Assembly (NCBI RefSeq): GCF_029689945.1
Contig: NZ_CP121451.1
Span: 6,572,001-6,636,000, forward strand
DNA length: 64,000 bases
DNA from: Paenibacillus amylolyticus
GTDB lineage: Bacteria > Bacillota > Bacilli > Paenibacillales > Paenibacillaceae
Direction of reading: 5' to 3'
A program made the position numbers and the translations under genes. This document shows, piece by piece, positions 57,026-64,000 of this stretch (the first letter of the stretch is position 1; each line of letters opens with the position of its first letter). The notes beneath the pieces are model-generated. The model saw only the letters and a list, made by a program, of their open reading frames with translations, was not told where the DNA came from and did not search any database.

Positions 57026-57286
57026 TCATTTTAAACGTTCCGGCTCATATCCATTTCTAACAAATAAAATGCTGTTCCATACTGCAATACAAGCAGCCAC
57101 AGCGATCACACTAATCACAAAAATTAAGTTCATCTGTGTAAATGTATAACTGCTGCCCGTGAAAATGATCAGGATTGCGCTGAGTCCCATATTTTCTTTG
57201 TTATGCTTTTTAAACTTCTGAAAGAACATCCTGTAGAGTAATAGGAGCACGATAAACCCAATCCATATATATTGAAATATTTCCAT
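57026..57286 (-). CDS. Small three-helix membrane protein of unknown function
   Basis: An 86-residue protein with hydrophobic segments at about 5-20, 35-50 and 53-75 and a basic loop (FFQKFKKHNKEN). AAAGGAGGTGACC precedes the ATG, strong support that it is real. Base composition is more AT-rich than the neighbouring genes. No family recognised; no operon partner. Confidence 0.65.
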   Translation of the reverse strand: MEIFQYIWIGFIVLLLLYRMFFQKFKKHNKENMGLSAILIIFTGSSYTFTQMNLIFVISVIAVAACIAVWNSILFVRNGYEPERLK

Positions 57287-57492
57287 AGGTCACCTCCTTT
57301 TAGTTATCTCACTTCCTGCATTGGTATTTGTGAATAACATTAATTGCACCCTTAATTTCCTTTATATAGAAACCTATTAATTTTATATGTAATTGGAAAA
57401 TAATTCAACCACTATTATACATATTCTCGAACCCTCTTATTCGTCCATGGTTAGCAGTGCAATAAGAACACTCCATTGTTTATGTGCTGACA

Positions 57493-57535
57493 CAAAAAAA
57501 GACTATCCCTGCCAACATTCTGGCACCGAATAGTC
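57493..57535 (-). terminator. Terminator of the phn-like operon
   Basis: GACTAT (57501) pairs with ATAGTC (57530) and GCCA with TGGC inside. On the minus strand TTTTTTTG follows. Apart from this hairpin, 57287-57627 shows no gene. Confidence 0.75.
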
Positions 57536-57627
57536 CTCTCTTTTTACTCTATCATCTAAGCTCACTTTATTATCTAATATTCTCCTTAGCATCACTATCT
57601 AATATGCTTCATACCTCCACATTAACC

Positions 57628-58433
57628 CTACACCAGCTTCCTACGAATATACCCCGAGATCAAGTCGATAATCGTGATCATCACGATAATACCCAACAGG
57701 ATAATCCCTACTCGCGGCCAGTTCCGAGTACTTAACGCGAAGATCAGCGGTGTACCAATTCCCCTGCGCCAATTACGCCAAGTATGGTCGCAGAGCGTAC
57801 ATTAATCTCGAACCGATACAACGTATAGTTCAGGAATCCAGGCATAACCTGCGGCAGAATGGCGAACCACAACTGCTGCATGCGATTGGCTCCGGAGGCA
57901 AGCAGCGCCTCAGATGGGCCGTAGTCGATATTTTCAACTTCATCGGCGTACAATTTGCCCAACATGCCAATGGAGTGCAATCCGAGGGCGAGTACCCCTG
58001 CGAACGATCCGGGACCCACTGCCTTGATGAATAACAAGGCCATAATAATCTCAGGGAACGTACGGATAAAGCTGAGTACCATTTTACCTGCACCCGAGAT
58101 GGAACGATGTTCACTCATATTGCGAGCAGACCAGAAGGCAAACGGGATACAGAGTACAGCCGAGATCACGGTACCCAACACGGAAATCGCCAGTGTATCG
58201 AGCAGTCCCCGAAGCAGGTCTTCTCCCTCTGGCAAGTATACAAAATCCCAGTCCGGTGAGAAAATACCGGCTACAATAGCCTTCATAATCTGACCAGCGG
58301 TTTCCTTGAAGCCAGTAAACGGTACACCGGCGAGAGCCCAGACATATACAAGGATCAGCAGTAACACTATGACCCAGCGAAGCGGGTTCTTCCGTGGTTT
58401 TGGCCGGATGCGGCTTGTTTCATTTTTCATCAT
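57628..58433 (-). CDS. phnE: Phosphonate/phosphite ABC permease (PhnE-like), frameshifted
   Basis: About 268 residues when repaired, with about six helices. ARNMSEHRSISGAGKMVLSFIRTFPEIIMALLF and the coupling segment DEVENIDYGPSEALLASGANRMQQLWFAILPQVMPGFLNY are typical of PhnE. The frame breaks at CCCC 57761-57764; one more base restores GVIGAGGIGTPLIFALSTRNWPRVG and a normal last helix ending at 57628. It overlaps the previous phnE by ATGA. Two PhnE proteins probably form a heterodimeric channel with PhnC. Confidence 0.87.
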
Positions 58434-59280
58434 AGCAATTTCTCCCGCAGCTTAGTACTTACATAATCAATGATCAGAACGATGACGAGGGTAAATAGAA
58501 TGATTACGCTGGTCTTGTCATATTCCAGGAATCCAAGTGTGGCCTCATAATAGAGTCCAATCCCTCCGGCCCCACCAGTCCAAGAATGGCAGCGGCACGT
58601 ATGTTAATTTCAAAGGCATATAACACATAGGATGTGAACTGGGCGGCCAGTTGCGGCACCACGCCATACACAATGAGCTGAATCCGGTTCATACCCACAG
58701 CCGTCATCGCTTCCAGCGGCCCCTGATCAATCGTCTCCAGCGTCTCATACGTGAGCTTCGCGATCAGACCTACCGAGAACACAGCCAGCGCCAGGATTCC
58801 GGGGATTGGGCCCAGACCAAATACAGCTACAAATAGAGCAGCAAGCAGCAGATCCGGAACGGTCCGAATCAGGTTCAGCAGAAAGCGTGCCGGATAATAG
58901 ATCCAGCGGCTTGGCATCAGGTTACCGGCACAGATGATTGAGATCGGGATCGCAATAATCGCACCAATGGTTGTCCCAATCAGGGCCATTCGGATCGTTT
59001 CCAGCATGCCTTGCACGATATTATCAAAGTAACTCCACCGGGGTGGGAGCATCTCTTTCAGTAGATCCAGCATGTTGGGGAAACCTTCAAACAACTCCGT
59101 GAAGCTGGCATCCGTCTGCTTGGCACTGGCCCACAGAAGGAGCAGAATGATCACTACGGTGAGCAGATGTTTCGTACGCCCAGGCGGTTTCGGACGATTC
59201 ACAACCTGAGCCGGGCTGGAACCAGGTTCCTTCCCCATTCCGCCTGCATTCTGAAGTGGAACGTTGGACTGCCCCTTCAT
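58430..59280 (-). CDS. phnE: Phosphonate/phosphite ABC permease (PhnE-like), frameshifted
   Basis: About 283 residues when repaired. A polar N-terminal tail of 35 residues precedes six helices. [31 protein letters not shown] and the coupling loop [36 protein letters not shown] mark PhnE. The frame breaks at CCCC 58570-58573; one base restores [24 protein letters not shown] and continues to 58430, overlapping the next gene. It also overlaps phnC by ATGA, so the three genes are coupled. Confidence 0.87.
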
Positions 59281-60074
59281 ACCACAACTTCTCCCTGCTC
59301 ATGTACAGCCTGCTTGTCCAGCAATTCGTCAGCGAGAATCGGTCTGCCGTATATTTCTGCAAAGCGCTCATCCGTTGCCTCTTCCACCGGACCGTCGAAT
59401 ACGACTTCGCCTGCTCGCAATCCGACAATACGGGTCGCATACTCTCTCGCCAGATCAATAAAGTGAAGATTGACGATCGTGGTAATCCCAAGCTCCTGAT
59501 TGATGCGTTTCAGGTCATCCATAACCTGCTTCGTTGTAAGCGGGTCGAGTGACGCAACCGGTTCGTCGGCCAGAATGATTTTCGCTTCCTGTGCCAGTAC
59601 ACGGGCAATAGCCACACGCTGTTGCTGTCCACCGGATAGCTGATCTGCACGGGAATAGGCTTTCTCCGAGATATTTACGCGATCCAGCGCCGTAAAGGCA
59701 AGTTCAATATCCTCTTTGGGGAAGCGACCCAAAATGGTACGCATAGTCGAATGGTATCCAACGCGTCCAGCAAGTACATTGCGGAGTACACTGGACCGTT
59801 TCACCAGATTGAAGCTTTGGAAAATCATGCCGATGTCACGTCTGATCATCCGTAGCCTTCTGCCTTGTGCCTTCGTAATGGAACTTCCGTTAATCAGAAT
59901 CTCGCCCTCACTTATGTCGTGCAGTCGGTTAATAGAGCGTAGGAGCGTTGATTTACCTGCCCCGGACAGGCCCACTACAGCAATGAATTCACCCTGCTTA
60001 AATTTCAGATTAATATTATTCAGGCCCTTGGTGCCGTTAGCATAAGTTTTGGTAACGTTATGAAGCTCAATCAT
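59277..60074 (-). CDS. phnC: Phosphonate/phosphite ABC transporter ATPase (PhnC-like)
   Basis: About 265 residues. Walker [16 protein letters not shown]-loop [21 protein letters not shown], signature [17 protein letters not shown], Walker [14 protein letters not shown]. The [14 protein letters not shown] segment is a PhnC family mark. ATG 60074 is used, after GAAGGA; longer starts lack a site. It powers the two PhnE permeases. The substrate could be phosphonate, phosphite or another phosphorus oxyanion; no C-P lyase or phosphite dehydrogenase gene lies in the window. Confidence 0.92.
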   Translation of the reverse strand: MIELHNVTKTYANGTKGLNNINLKFKQGEFIAVVGLSGAGKSTLLRSINRLHDISEGEILINGSSITKAQGRRLRMIRRDIGMIFQSFNLVKRSSVLRNVLAGRVGYHSTMRTILGRFPKEDIELAFTALDRVNISEKAYSRADQLSGGQQQRVAIARVLAQEAKIILADEPVASLDPLTTKQVMDDLKRINQELGITTIVNLHFIDLAREYATRIVGLRAGEVVFDGPVEEATDERFAEIYGRPILADELLDKQAVHEQGEVVV

Positions 60075-60252
60075 GGCAATAATCCTTCTTTCATTCATAA
60101 TGATCAACCCTACCTGAGTCCTTGCTATAATGGCACAAGCCAGCGCAGCGTAGATCACGCTGAACTGGCCTGTCCATTGCTGCGATTAAGCTGTTTCCAT
60201 CCAAGAGAGCGATGACAAAGTGAATAGATTCCGAACTACTTTTGGATCAGAG

Positions 60253-61233
60253 TTATTCACCTTTCACTTTTTCGCCATACTGACGAACGATCTCGAACTT
60301 GCTATCATCGGACTCTACATAACCTTCATGCGTATAGATTTCTTTGATGATCTGGTGACCTTCGGTATCTTTGCCGATATCGATGAAGGCTTGTTTGATC
60401 TTCGCAGTCCAATCGGCATTCATGTCTGTACGAACGGCAATGGTATCGTTAGGAATAGGCTCAGTGAACGCCAGTACACGTGTATCTTCAAATACAGTCG
60501 GATAGTCTTTAGCTACCGTGTTGCGGGCATCTTGGAAAATCGCTGCTGCATCAACGTCGCCGTTCAATACAGCGATCACACCCTGGTCATGACCTTTCAA
60601 CGTTACAGGTGTTACATCTTTTAATGGATCAATGCCTCTGTCGAGCAACAGACCTGCTGGCCATACATAACCTGCGGAAGACGTTACGTTTTGGTAAGCG
60701 ACTTTTTTACCTTTAAGGTCTTCAATGGATTGAATCGGTGAATCTTTTTTCACGATAAACATGGATTTATAGGAATCCGCCAACTGTTCGGTTGGAGCAC
60801 CTGTCTCATCATTTACACCAAAACGTTGTGCTTGCAAAATAACCTGTGCAGCGCCTTTTTCTTTTGCCAGTACATAAGCTGTCGGAGGCAAGAAACCTAC
60901 GTCTACTTTGTTGGAAGCCATTGCTTCAATAATCGTGTTGTAGTCCGTGGATACACTGACTTTTACCGGAATGCCCAGTTTGTCACCAAGCAATTTCTCG
61001 AGCGGTTTCGCCTTGGCTTCAAGCGTGTCTGCATTCTGGGAAGGAACAAATTGAACCGTCAGTTCCGTTGGCACATAACCTTCAGCAGGCTTCTCTGTCT
61101 CTGTCGTCGCCGTACCGGATGCATTGGAACTCGCATTCTCCTCGTTAGCCGAACCAGTTGTACTACCAGACCCACAAGCACTCAGAAACAGAACCAAAAT
61201 CAACAATGGTAAAAATAAAGCAGACTTCTTCAA
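60253..61233 (-). CDS. phnD: Phosphonate/phosphite-binding lipoprotein (PhnD-like)
   Basis: About 326 residues. A lipoprotein signal ends at the lipobox FLSAC-G, followed by a Gly/Ser/Thr linker. The binding fold shows LTVQFVPSQNADTLEAKAKPLEKLLGDKLGIPV, VDVGFLPPTAYVLAKEKGA and KVAYQNVTSSAGYVWPAGLLL, standard for PhnD. TTG 61233 is chosen because GGAGGG lies eight bases upstream. It leads the minus-strand operon phnD-phnC-phnE-phnE and is divergent from the phosphatase gene. Confidence 0.9.
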   Translation of the reverse strand: MKKSALFLPLLILVLFLSACGSGSTTGSANEENASSNASGTATTETEKPAEGYVPTELTVQFVPSQNADTLEAKAKPLEKLLGDKLGIPVKVSVSTDYNTIIEAMASNKVDVGFLPPTAYVLAKEKGAAQVILQAQRFGVNDETGAPTEQLADSYKSMFIVKKDSPIQSIEDLKGKKVAYQNVTSSAGYVWPAGLLLDRGIDPLKDVTPVTLKGHDQGVIAVLNGDVDAAAIFQDARNTVAKDYPTVFEDTRVLAFTEPIPNDTIAVRTDMNADWTAKIKQAFIDIGKDTEGHQIIKEIYTHEGYVESDDSKFEIVRQYGEKVKGE

Positions 61234-61427
61234 ACGAACACCCTCCAAAGAGTTTCTATTTTTCAGTACTTGTCTACTATAATTGCCATATATTTGCGCG
61301 ATGTGAAACGAAATTTGGAGTTTTGTAAAGTTTCTTGTCAGGCTGTCAGCGCGTCTTGTATCTGTTAGAATAGGCTCATTATGGTTGAAGATATAGGAAG
61401 AACATATATATTAGAGGAGATTGTAAA

Positions 61428-63077
61428 ATGACATTCATAAACCGTACGGCACACCTCGACATCCTGTTCACCAGTGATCTGCACGGGGCCATCCGACCCA
61501 TTCATTACAATACCAATGCATACCGCCCGGCAGGACTCGCCCTGCTTGCTTCCCTGATTCGTCAGGAACGCGAACGTTCACCTGAACTGATGCTGGTGGA
61601 TAACGGAGATTTATTGCAAGGTTCGCCCTTGGCCTCATACGCCGCTTCACAGATTTCCAACAGCGCGGGACATCCCTTCATCACGGTACTGAATGAACTC
61701 GGCTATGATGCTGCGGTGATGGGTAATCACGAGTTCAACTATGGTCAGGATCTGCTGCGCCAAGCCGTTGAAGCTTCCAACTTCCCATGGCTGTCAGCCA
61801 ACATTGTGAAGAATGAGCACACAAGAACCAATGGATTAGAAGCTTCGACACATCTTCCAACAGGTGCAGCTCTGCCAGCCTTCGGCCCTCCCTATCTAAT
61901 CAAGACTCTTTCCTCCGGTGTGCGAATTGCACTCCTTGGTGCAACCACGCACTACATTCCGCATTGGGAGCATCCCAAAAATATCAAGGGCTTGCAGTTC
62001 CTTGATGCTTTGGAGACCATTCGTACTTGGGTTAACCATATACGTGAGCATGAACAACCTGATGTAATGGTTGTCAGTTATCACGGCGGATTTGAGAGTG
62101 ATCTGGAGACAGGCGAGCCTGCCGAACGATTAACTGGAGAAAATCAAGGCTATGCCATCTGCCGGGACATCGACGGCATCGATGTGCTGCTTACCGGACA
62201 TCAGCATCGTCAGCTTACAGCTACGATTCATGGTGTAACCGTCATTCAGCCAGGATTCAGTGGAAATGGCGCGGGGCACGTCTCCGTTCAGTTGGAACAA
62301 TCCTCGGACGGGAAATGGCAGATTACAGATAAGAAGGCCCAGTTGTTACTTCTGGATGAACAGCATGGGGTTGAACCTGATGCAACCATCATGAAACTTA
62401 CGGATGAGCTGGAAGCTGAAGCACAGGCATGGCTTGATCAACCCATTGGCGAGGTGGCTGGGGATTTATCCATTACGAACGCGACGGCTCTGCGACTCAA
62501 GGCACATCCATTCATTGCTTTTGTACATCAAGTGCAGATGGAAGCGACTGGAGCGCAGCTCTCCAATACTGCCATGCTAAGTGAAGAAGCAAGAGGATTC
62601 GGGAGTCACATCACCGTTCGAGACGTACTATCCAACTTCATCTACCCTAATACACTGACCGTATTGGAACTGAGTGGACAGGATATCCGGGATGCATTGG
62701 AACAAACGGCACGTTACTTTGAAGTGAATGCTTCTGGCGAGGTGGCCGTTAATCCAGCTTATATGGAACCCAAACCTCAGCATTATAATTACGATATGTG
62801 GGCTGGCATTGAATACGAGCTGGATGTTTCCCAGCCTGTGGGCAGTCGAGTTGTGAAGTTGCAACGTGAGGGCAAACCAGTAGACATGGATGGCATGTAC
62901 TCTGTAGTCATGAATAGCTACCGCGCTGCTGGCGGCGGGGATTATGCGATGTATCCAGGTAAAAAAGTACTGCACGAAGGCGCAACGGATATGGCCGCAC
63001 TCGTAGAGGATTACATCCGCAGACATCAACCGTTAACGGTGGAGCAGGCGAATAACTGGCGGGTTGTTGGATCGTAA
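61428..63077 (+). CDS. Cytoplasmic 5'-nucleotidase-family metallophosphatase
   Basis: A 549-residue protein without signal peptide. The N-terminal calcineurin-like domain has DILFTSDLHGA, LMLVDNGDLLQGSPL, AVMGNHEFNYG, VVSYHGGFE and LLTGHQHRQL, the full two-metal site. The C-terminal domain (from about 345) matches the 5'-nucleotidase C-domain and has the substrate region GIEYELDVSQPVG and NSYRAAGGGDYAM. UshA/YfkN relatives hydrolyse nucleotides, cyclic nucleotides or UDP-sugars, usually outside the cell; this one appears intracellular. GAGGAG precedes the ATG. Divergence from phnD suggests a link to phosphorus supply. Confidence 0.88.
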   Translation: MTFINRTAHLDILFTSDLHGAIRPIHYNTNAYRPAGLALLASLIRQERERSPELMLVDNGDLLQGSPLASYAASQISNSAGHPFITVLNELGYDAAVMGNHEFNYGQDLLRQAVEASNFPWLSANIVKNEHTRTNGLEASTHLPTGAALPAFGPPYLIKTLSSGVRIALLGATTHYIPHWEHPKNIKGLQFLDALETIRTWVNHIREHEQPDVMVVSYHGGFESDLETGEPAERLTGENQGYAICRDIDGIDVLLTGHQHRQLTATIHGVTVIQPGFSGNGAGHVSVQLEQSSDGKWQITDKKAQLLLLDEQHGVEPDATIMKLTDELEAEAQAWLDQPIGEVAGDLSITNATALRLKAHPFIAFVHQVQMEATGAQLSNTAMLSEEARGFGSHITVRDVLSNFIYPNTLTVLELSGQDIRDALEQTARYFEVNASGEVAVNPAYMEPKPQHYNYDMWAGIEYELDVSQPVGSRVVKLQREGKPVDMDGMYSVVMNSYRAAGGGDYAMYPGKKVLHEGATDMAALVEDYIRRHQPLTVEQANNWRVVGS

Positions 63078-63206
63078 GGGGTAATGACAGCTTATGTCGA
63101 TGGACTTGGGCAAGTAATTTCGGAATATTTAGTATGATTTAGGTGGGTTTAGGCGGCTTTAAAAGGATTTGATTTGGCATACAAGTTAGCGTGTGAGCTG
63201 CCTATA

Positions 63207-63318
63207 GGCTTGTGGTCTTGCGGGCTTGCGGGCTTGTGGGCTTGTGGGCTTGTGGGCTTGTGGGCTTGTGGGCTTGTGGGCTTTTGCGCTTGCAGAGCTT
63301 GTGGGATTGTGGGCTGTT
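63207..63318. repeat. 9-bp-period tandem repeat
   Basis: About nine copies of GGGCTTGTG, the first ones with GCG variants, decaying at the right end. It lies about 40 bases before FFRR copy D. The reading frames are artefacts of the period. Confidence 0.85.
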
Positions 63319-63355
63319 TCTTGTTCTAAGGCTGCTTGCACTCTTGTTGCTTATT

Positions 63356-63547
63356 CTAAGGAATCGAGGGAGTCTTATTTTGCCCCTCCCCTCATTTTTA
63401 ATTGTAAGGAACACCAGACACCCTATTTCCTAAAAATGTAATGATTAACGCCAGATATGGCTCAAAATCTTAAAGTAGCGTGTCTCAGGTTCCTTAGATA
63501 TCCGTAATTGCTTTAAACTCCTGAATAACGTGTCTCCGATTCGTTAG
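63356..63547. repeat. FFRR intergenic repeat, copy D
   Basis: Forward units at 63356 and 63404, reverse at 63474 and 63524; offsets 0/48/118/168, slightly shorter than the other copies. It lies between the convergent phosphatase and oxidoreductase genes. Confidence 0.82.
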
Positions 63548-63623
63548 TGCTCATCCCTCTGCGCCTCCTCTGCTCACACCGTAATTGTAAGCGAGTGGAA
63601 CGAGCCACCCCCTCGATGATTGA

Positions 63624-63663
63624 AAGGGGCGTCCCGTCATATTCATGACAGGGACAGCCCCTT
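63624..63663. terminator. Bidirectional terminator-like hairpin
   Basis: AAGGGGC at 63624-63630 pairs with GCCCCTT at 63657-63663; TCCCGTCAT/ATGACAGGGA extends it. It is 46 bases beyond the minus-strand oxidoreductase stop, with TTCTTCATTTTT following on the plus strand. Confidence 0.7.
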
Positions 63664-63708
63664 CTTCATTTTTACGATATTCAAGCTGTATCACTTCTCA
63701 ATCCGCTC

Positions 63709-64000
63709 CTACTTTACTGTAACCAATGTGCCGCGCTCATCTGCTGAACGTATCTCGGCTTCAATTAACTCAAGCGTGCCTGTTGCACTCTCTGGTGTAC
63801 ATACAGATACAGGCGTGCCCGCAAAAACAGACTGGATAAAATATTTGAGTTGGTGATAATATCCCGAGTCGGGTGACAGCTCCGCGACGAAACCGGGAGC
63901 ATTATTCGGATTCACTTTTAGCTCTCCATTCTCAAAGACCAGATTTCCCTGTTCCAAATTCACCCGATACGTCATCGAGAAACCGTAGTCTCCCCCAGCG
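63709..64000 (-). CDS. Gfo/Idh/MocA-family oxidoreductase, C-terminal part (cut by window edge)
   Basis: Only the last 96 codons are present; the 5' part lies beyond the window. The visible part is the end of the substrate-binding alpha/beta domain: GDYGFSMTYRVNLEQGNLVFE, APGFVAELSPDSGYYHQLKYFI, VCTPESATGTLELIEAEIRSA. The order Y-x-x-Q/L-F-x-x-x-x-x-G-x-P and SA-x-x-x-L-x-L-I-x-A-E matches Gfo/Idh/MocA C-termini. Substrate unknown. It is a different gene from the fragment at position 1. Confidence 0.75.
   Translation of the reverse strand, partial: AGGDYGFSMTYRVNLEQGNLVFENGELKVNPNNAPGFVAELSPDSGYYHQLKYFIQSVFAGTPVSVCTPESATGTLELIEAEIRSADERGTLVTVK

Noticed and set aside
61234..61427. Pho box between phnD and the metallophosphatase
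   Set aside because: I looked for TTAACA-type direct repeats at 11-base phase and found none convincing.
63212..63441. Cys/Leu/Gly-repeat open frames on both strands
   Set aside because: Artefacts of the GGGCTTGTG tandem repeat; no ribosome binding site.

Overview
The window looks like chromosomal DNA from a Paenibacillus-type member of the Bacillales. GC is moderate, ribosome binding sites are strong AGGAGG types, TTG starts are frequent, and the gene content fits: a Btr/Feu siderophore system, YesM/YesN two-component systems, GH6 and PL11 polysaccharide enzymes, CotH and a YhgE/Pip protein. This rests on gene content; no rRNA or tRNA was found. Both ends cut through Gfo/Idh/MocA-type oxidoreductase genes.

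Layout. (1) 0.8-5.9 kb: iron uptake, with a Btr-like AraC regulator, two FecCD permeases and a binding lipoprotein behind a Fur box; no ATPase is encoded. (2) 5.9-9.0 kb, minus strand: four ADP-ribose/NAD-related genes (NrtR-like Nudix, NADAR, bacterial PARG-like, TARG1-like macrodomain). (3) 9.2-13.5 kb: a MarR regulator and a heterodimeric BmrCD-like exporter. (4) 13.9-24.6 kb: a histidine kinase with a degenerate GGDEF domain, then an operon with a YesN/YesM pair, an extracytoplasmic binding lipoprotein and mglBAC-like galactoside uptake genes. (5) 24.9-31 kb: a tyrosine recombinase preceded by two 12-bp repeats resembling TnpI sites, cspA, a NarL-type two-component system, a small membrane protein and a chemoreceptor. 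(6) 31.3-38.6 kb: CotH-type kinase with a stalk domain, a second chemoreceptor, TetR plus Pip protein. (7) 38.7-46.6 kb: amino-acid ABC transporter, PadR operon, GH4 glycosidase with AraC regulator, histidine phosphatase. (8) 46.8-56.3 kb: PL11 rhamnogalacturonan lyase, GH6 cellulase and a large secreted modular protein. (9) 57-63 kb: small membrane protein, phnDCEE-type phosphonate/phosphite uptake and a divergent cytoplasmic metallophosphatase.

Two dispersed intergenic repeat families stand out. The first is an approximately 195-bp element found four times (13479, 49810, 56768, 63356). Each copy has four 24-bp units, two forward then two reversed, starting at offsets 0, 50, 121 and 171 (0, 48, 118, 168 in the last). 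Three of the four lie next to a 9-bp-period tandem repeat. The second is a two-hairpin element of about 115 bp present twice (15857 and 49610). I do not recognise either as a named family.

Sequence quality matters here. Nineteen apparent single-base frameshifts interrupt fifteen otherwise intact genes. Eighteen look like a missing base, mostly in G/C or A/T runs, and one like an extra base. This looks like an unpolished assembly rather than gene decay, so these genes are annotated at full length with the shift positions noted.
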